Shown here: in pieces, positions 13,351 to 16,427 of the stretch
Numbering within the stretch: the stretch's first letter is position 1
Layout of the letters: each line of letters begins with the position of its first letter
Assembly: GCA_024279045.1 (NCBI GenBank)
Contig: JAJRRZ010000004.1
Coordinates: 1-16,427 of the forward strand
Source of the DNA: Alphaproteobacteria bacterium
Lineage (GTDB): Bacteria; Pseudomonadota; Alphaproteobacteria; Rhizobiales; Aestuariivirgaceae
Length of the DNA stretch: 16,427 nucleotides
Direction of reading: 5' to 3'
Program-made: the position numbers and the translations under genes
The notes under the pieces: model-generated
Told to the model about the DNA's origin: nothing
Seen by the model: only the letters and a program-made list of their open reading frames with translations
Databases searched by the model: none

Positions 13351-15789
13351 TCACGCCAGTTCCGCCACGGGCCTGAAGATTGGGTCGTCCTTCTCCGCCA
13401 GCTCGCTCCACGGGTCATGCTGGGCGAACTTCTGCGAATGGCGGAAGCGTTCGAACAGCTCCTTGCGGCGTTGCTCGTCTTCCAGTTGCTCCTTCACCCA
13501 GCTCAGGCCCTTGCGTTCGATCCACGGCGCGGTGCGCTCCAGGTAATGCGCTGTCTCGCGGTAGAGCTGGATGAAGGCGCCAGCCCATCCCAGCACCTCT
13601 TCTTCTGTCTCCACCTTGGCGATGAGATCGGTAACGCGCACCTTGATGCCGCCATTGCCGCCGACATGCAGCTCGTAGCCGGAATCGACGCAGACCACGC
13701 CGAAGTCCTTGATGGTGGCCTCCGCGCAGTTGCGCGGGCAGCCCGATACGCCCATCTTGAACTTGTGCGGCATCCAGCTGCCCCAGGTGAGCTGCTCCAG
13801 CCTGATGCCCAGGCCGGTGGAATCCTGCGTGCCGAAGCGGCACCACTGCGAGCCCACGCAGGTCTTCACCGTGCGCAGCGCCTTGCCGTAGGCATGGCCG
13901 GAAACCATGCCGGCCTTCGCCAGATCGGCCCAGATCTTCGGCAGGTCTTCCTTGGTGATGCCGAACAGGTCGATGCGCTGCCCGCCGGTTACCTTCACCT
14001 CGCGGGCGTTGTATTTCTCCGCCACGTCGGCAATGGCGCGCAGCTCGTCCGGCGTGGTTACGCCGCCGAACATGCGCGGCACCACCGAATAGGTGCCGTC
14101 CTTCTGGATGTTGCCGTGGGCGCGCTCGTTGATGAAGCGCGAGGCGCGGTCATCGACGTATTCGCCGGGCCAGGCGCACAGCAGGTAATAGTTCAGCGCC
14201 GGGCGGCAGCTGGCGCAGCCGTTGGGCGTTTTCCATTCCATGAAGCGCATCACCTCGGCGATGCTCTTCAGACCATTCTCGACAATGGCCGCACGCACCT
14301 GGTCATGGGTGTGGTCGGTGCAGCCGCACATGGGCTTTTCCGACGGCGTGGCGGAATAATCGCCGCCCAGCGTGTGGGCCAGCAGCGCTTCCACCAGCCC
14401 GGTGCACGAGCCGCACGAGGCGGATGCCTTGGTGTGCGCGCGCACGTCCTCCAGGGTGAACAGCCCCTGCTCCTTGATGGCGGCGACGATCTCGCCCTTG
14501 CACACGCCGTTGCAGCCGCAGATCTCCGCCTCGTCGGGCAGGTTGGCCACCGCCGCCTCCTCGCCGTGGCCGGAATCACCCAGGTGCGCCTGGCCGAACA
14601 GCAGCTTGCCGCGGATGTCGGAAATGTCGGTGCCGTCCTTGATGAGCTGGAAATACCAGGTGCCGTCCATGGTATCGCCATAGAGCACCGCGCCGACAAG
14701 GCGATCATCGCGCAGCACCAGTTTCTTGTAGATGCCGCCGCGGGCATCCTGCATGACGATCTCTTCCGTCTCCGGCCCTCCGAGGAAATCGCCGGCGGAG
14801 AACAGGTCGATGCCGGTAACCTTCAGTTTGGTGGAGGTAACCGAACCTTCGTAGGCCATCCAGCCGCTGCCGGCGAGGTGATTGGCCAGCACCCGCGCCT
14901 GCTCATACAGCGGCGCCACCAGGCCATAGCACACACCGCGATGCTGCACGCATTCGCCCACCGCGTGGATGCGCGGATCGAAGGTCATGAGATAGTCGTT
15001 CACGACAATGCCGCGCTCGCAGTGAATGCCGGCCTCCTTCGCCAGTTGCACATTGGGCACGATGCCGGCGGCCATGACCACCAGGTCGGCCTCGATCTCG
15101 CGTCCGTCCTCCAGTTTCACCGCCCGCACGCGGCCCTTGTCATCGCCCAGCAGCTCGGTTGTCTTCGCCGGCATGACGAAGGTCATGCCGCGTTCTTCAA
15201 GCGACTTCCTCAGCATCTCCCCGGCGGTGGCATCGAGCTGGCGCTCCATGAGCGTCTCCATCAGGTGCACCACCGTTACATCCATGCCGTTCTTCATCAG
15301 GCCGTTGGCCGCCTCCAGCCCCAGCAGGCCACCTCCGATGACCACCGCTTTGTCGTATTTGCGCGCGGCCTCGAGCATGGTCTCGACATCGGCAATGTCG
15401 CGAAAGCCGATGACGCCGTCGAGGTCATTGCCCGGCACCGGCAGCATGAAGGGTTTCGAGCCGGTGGCGATGATCAGCTTGTCGTAGGCCACGCGGCGGC
15501 CATCGGCCAGCTCCACCTCGCGGCGCACGCGGTCGATGCGTGTGGCGGCCACGCCCTTGATCAGCTCGATGCCGTTCTCCGCATACCATTCGGCGGAGTT
15601 GAGGATGATGTCCTCGATGGTGTTCTCGCCCGCCAACACCGGCGAGAGCAGAATGCGGTTGTAGTTCTCGTATGGCTCATCGCCGATGATGGTGATGGCG
15701 TAGCGCTGCTCATCGGCCTTCAGCACTTCTTCCACCGCGCGCACGCCGGCCATGCCATTGCCGATGACGACGAGACGTTCCCTGCTCAT
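13351..15789 (-). CDS. nirB: NAD(P)H-dependent nitrite reductase large subunit
   Basis: The 812-residue protein carries the six-electron reduction of nitrite to ammonium in the cytoplasm. Domain order: FAD-binding (VVIGNGMAGVRA, residues 7-18), NAD(P)H-binding (VVIGGGLLGLEAA, 149-161), BFD-like [2Fe-2S] site (Cys424, Cys426, Cys459, Cys462), a second BFD-like segment (about 488-540), then the siroheme/[4Fe-4S] reductase domain with Cys644 and Cys650 (CVGSQWC) and Cys684 and Cys688 (CPRNC). All expected ligands are present. The start MSRERLVVIGNG fits the family. The frame is open for 61 more codons upstream, but that stretch crosses the sigma-54 promoter and leader hairpins, so I reject it. 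The ribosome site is weak (GGA at ten bases, AGGA at fourteen). It is the first gene of the nirB-nirD-nasA-dmsBC operon. Confidence 0.97.
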   Translation of the reverse strand: MSRERLVVIGNGMAGVRAVEEVLKADEQRYAITIIGDEPYENYNRILLSPVLAGENTIEDIILNSAEWYAENGIELIKGVAATRIDRVRREVELADGRRVAYDKLIIATGSKPFMLPVPGNDLDGVIGFRDIADVETMLEAARKYDKAVVIGGGLLGLEAANGLMKNGMDVTVVHLMETLMERQLDATAGEMLRKSLEERGMTFVMPAKTTELLGDDKGRVRAVKLEDGREIEADLVVMAAGIVPNVQLAKEAGIHCERGIVVNDYLMTFDPRIHAVGECVQHRGVCYGLVAPLYEQARVLANHLAGSGWMAYEGSVTSTKLKVTGIDLFSAGDFLGGPETEEIVMQDARGGIYKKLVLRDDRLVGAVLYGDTMDGTWYFQLIKDGTDISDIRGKLLFGQAHLGDSGHGEEAAVANLPDEAEICGCNGVCKGEIVAAIKEQGLFTLEDVRAHTKASASCGSCTGLVEALLAHTLGGDYSATPSEKPMCGCTDHTHDQVRAAIVENGLKSIAEVMRFMEWKTPNGCASCRPALNYYLLCAWPGEYVDDRASRFINERAHGNIQKDGTYSVVPRMFGGVTTPDELRAIADVAEKYNAREVKVTGGQRIDLFGITKEDLPKIWADLAKAGMVSGHAYGKALRTVKTCVGSQWCRFGTQDSTGLGIRLEQLTWGSWMPHKFKMGVSGCPRNCAEATIKDFGVVCVDSGYELHVGGNGGIKVRVTDLIAKVETEEEVLGWAGAFIQLYRETAHYLERTAPWIERKGLSWVKEQLEDEQRRKELFERFRHSQKFAQHDPWSELAEKDDPIFRPVAELA

Positions 15790-15825
15790 GATGTCTTGTT
15801 CCGTCCTGTTCGTTGACGCCCCGGA

Positions 15826-15886
15826 GCACCCTGCCCCGGCGCCCTCCCGCCCTTGTGGCGCAAAGGGCGCCGGAGCGGCTGGGTGC
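15826..15886 (-). promoter_or_regulatory. nirB leader RNA hairpins with mutually exclusive pairing
   Basis: In the predicted nirB leader, GCACCC (15886-15881) pairs with GGGTGC (15831-15826), and inside it CTCCGGCGCCCT (15875-15864) pairs with AGGGCGCCGGGG (15845-15834), ten Watson-Crick pairs plus a G-U. A second stem, CGCCCTT (15869-15863) with AAGGGCG (15854-15848) around an eight-base loop, uses the same 5' bases and cannot coexist with the long stem. No T run follows. It may be a switch-like leader, but it could also reflect high GC. Confidence 0.5.
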
Positions 15887-15936
15887 GCCCCCGGCTGCAG
15901 CGAGATGCGGGGCTGGCGATATTCGGCACCAGAAGG

Positions 15937-15953
15937 GGCAAGTGGCGTGCCAG
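15937..15953 (-). promoter_or_regulatory. Sigma-54 promoter of the nirB operon
   Basis: On the minus strand CTGGCACGCCACTTGCC matches the sigma-54 consensus YTGGCACGN4TTGCW at all but the last position, with GG and GC exactly ten bases apart. The predicted start is near 15926, giving a leader of about 137 bases before nirB. It implies control by an enhancer-binding activator, most likely NtrC. Confidence 0.85.
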
Positions 15954-16052
15954 AATCGGCCATTGCCGGCAAATTTCCTTTAACATACTGCTATCATGAA
16001 GTTTTTTCTCTTTCGCCCAAGTTGTTTCCATGGTGGCGCCAGGGGTGGTCGA

Positions 16053-16069
16053 TGCCCGGAATCCGGGCA
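16053..16069. promoter_or_regulatory. 17-bp perfect dyad between the divergent promoters
   Basis: TGCCCGGAATCCGGGCA has perfect eight-base arms around one central base. It lies on the GC-rich side of an AT-rich block and is centred 32 bases (about three helical turns) from the centre of the NtrC dyad. I do not recognise the motif. It may be an operator for a second regulator. Confidence 0.4.
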
Positions 16070-16084
16070 GAACAAATATTTATA

Positions 16085-16101
16085 TGCACTAATATTGTGC
16101 A
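16085..16101. promoter_or_regulatory. NtrC-binding dyad (shared enhancer)
   Basis: TGCACTAATATTGTGCA fits the NtrC consensus TGCAC-N7-GTGCA in all ten fixed positions. Its centre is about 122 bases upstream of the predicted transporter start and about 167 upstream of the predicted nirB start, within the usual range for enhancers of sigma-54 promoters. One site could therefore serve both directions. Confidence 0.8.
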
Positions 16102-16112
16102 CATATGATTTT

Positions 16113-16129
16113 TGCATGATTTTTATGCT
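16113..16129. promoter_or_regulatory. Possible weak second NtrC site
   Basis: TGCATGATTTTTATGCT keeps the GCA-N9-TGC geometry of the NtrC dyad with changes at the inner positions of each half and at the last base. Its centre is 28 bases from the strong site. Tandem strong and weak sites are common at NtrC enhancers, but the region is AT-rich and chance is possible. Confidence 0.35.
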
Positions 16130-16187
16130 TATGCGGTTTCTTTCCTGAATACAGCATGTTGTATTGCACCTGCCGTCTGGTGAAAAA

Positions 16188-16204
16188 CTGGCACATCCCT
16201 TGCT
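16188..16204 (+). promoter_or_regulatory. Sigma-54 promoter of the nitrate transporter gene
   Basis: CTGGCACATCCCTTGCT matches YTGGCACGN4TTGCW with one change, and GG and GC are exactly ten bases apart. The predicted start is near 16215, leaving a 5' leader of about 74 bases. It faces away from the nirB promoter, with the NtrC dyad between them. Confidence 0.85.
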
Positions 16205-16226
16205 CTTGCAGTTGCGACAGCCGATG

Positions 16227-16258
16227 CGCCGGCGCGCCCTGCCGGCGGGGGCAACCCC
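16227..16258 (+). other. Hairpins in the transporter leader
   Basis: CGCCGGC (16227-16233) and GCCGGCG (16241-16247) form a seven-base perfect stem around a seven-base loop. Right after it, GGGG (16248-16251) and CCCC (16255-16258) can pair around CAA. They lie between the predicted start and the ribosome site. No T run follows. They might be a target of a leader-binding regulator, or simply GC-rich DNA. Confidence 0.3.
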
Positions 16259-16288
16259 TGGCAAACCGAAACCGCTTGGAGGCAAGTC

Positions 16289-16427
16289 ATGAGTGCCGCG
16301 ACGGAGGATCAGGCCCCGGCCCGCCTGAACGTGCTGGCCCTGAACAGGCCGGAAATCCGCATCCTGCATTTTACCTGGATCGCCTTTTTCATCAGCTTCT
16401 ATGTGTGGTTCAATCATGCACCCCTGC
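16289..16427 (+). CDS. NNP-family (MFS) nitrate/nitrite transporter, N-terminus only
   Basis: The frame opens at ATG 16289 with an ideal GGAGG six bases upstream and runs off the window after 46 codons. After a hydrophilic start of about 28 residues comes LHFTWIAFFISFYVWFNHAP, the start of the first membrane helix. This strongly resembles the NarK/NrtP (NNP) branch of the major facilitator superfamily. By family it would bring nitrate, and perhaps export nitrite, across the inner membrane. It is divergent from nirB with its own sigma-54 promoter and a shared NtrC site, which fits nitrogen-controlled uptake of the substrate used by the neighbouring reductases. Confidence 0.85.
   Translation, partial: MSAATEDQAPARLNVLALNRPEIRILHFTWIAFFISFYVWFNHAPL

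Noticed and set aside
13138..15816. An 892-codon plus-strand open frame opposite nirB
   Set aside because: It is the antisense shadow of nirB in GC-rich DNA. The minus-strand frame has every NirB cofactor motif, while the plus frame has low-complexity His/Ala/Gly-rich sequence and no domain.
15826..15886. Intrinsic terminator in the nirB leader
   Set aside because: The stem is strong but no T run follows on the minus strand, so rho-independent termination is not supported.
15790..15972. N-terminal extension of nirB by 61 codons
   Set aside because: It lacks NirB similarity, is Pro/Ala/Gly-rich, and overlaps the sigma-54 element and the leader hairpins, so it lies upstream of or within the untranslated leader.
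16175..16185. Additional NtrC site at TGCACC close to the transporter promoter
   Set aside because: Only one half fits. The second half (GGTG) is at the wrong spacing for the TGCAC-N7-GTGCA dyad.
15980..16417. A 145-codon minus-strand frame across the divergent control region and transporter start
   Set aside because: It covers AT-rich regulatory DNA, both the NtrC and a sigma-54 site, and the antisense of the transporter start, and has no motif.

Overview
This is a 16.4 kb, GC-rich, gene-dense bacterial chromosome segment. The best guess is an alphaproteobacterium. Support comes from purH beside a heparinase II/III-family gene, hemC divergent from tsaD, a palindromic intergenic repeat of the CGTCATTGCCGGGCTTGAC type, and strong sigma-54 promoters. 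These are synteny and motif arguments recalled from memory, so genus and order stay open. No tRNA, rRNA, CRISPR array, insertion sequence or phage gene was seen.

Region 1 (1-2074, minus strand) is a thiamin operon under a TPP riboswitch. The order of transcription is riboswitch, a possible 36-codon leader ORF, thiM-like thiazole kinase, thiE and thiD (cut by the window edge). The genes are joined by ATGA or longer overlaps. The set looks like salvage plus assembly of thiamin phosphate. The ThiM is divergent at several active-site motifs.

Region 2 (2313-8642) is housekeeping: purH (+), a heparinase II/III-family gene (-), hemC (-), tsaD (+) and a small YcxB-like membrane protein (+).

Region 3 (8632-16427) is a nitrate and nitrite assimilation locus and the most interesting part. 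On the minus strand, in transcription order, are nirB, nirD, a compact nitrate reductase of the NarB/NasA family, and a single protein that fuses a DmsB-like four-cluster ferredoxin to a DmsC-like membrane anchor. Divergent on the plus strand is the start of an NNP-type nitrate/nitrite transporter. The expected flow is uptake of nitrate, reduction to nitrite by the molybdoenzyme with electrons probably taken from the quinol pool through the DmsBC fusion, then reduction to ammonium by NirBD with NAD(P)H. A quinol-linked, membrane-tethered assimilatory nitrate reductase differs from the ferredoxin-, flavodoxin- or NADH-linked textbook types.

The 499-base region between nirB and the transporter holds two near-consensus sigma-54 promoters pointing outward and, between them, a perfect 17-bp NtrC dyad that could serve both as an enhancer. 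The nirB leader can form long GC-rich hairpins with mutually exclusive pairings. A palindromic repeat and a second hairpin sit between nirB and nirD.
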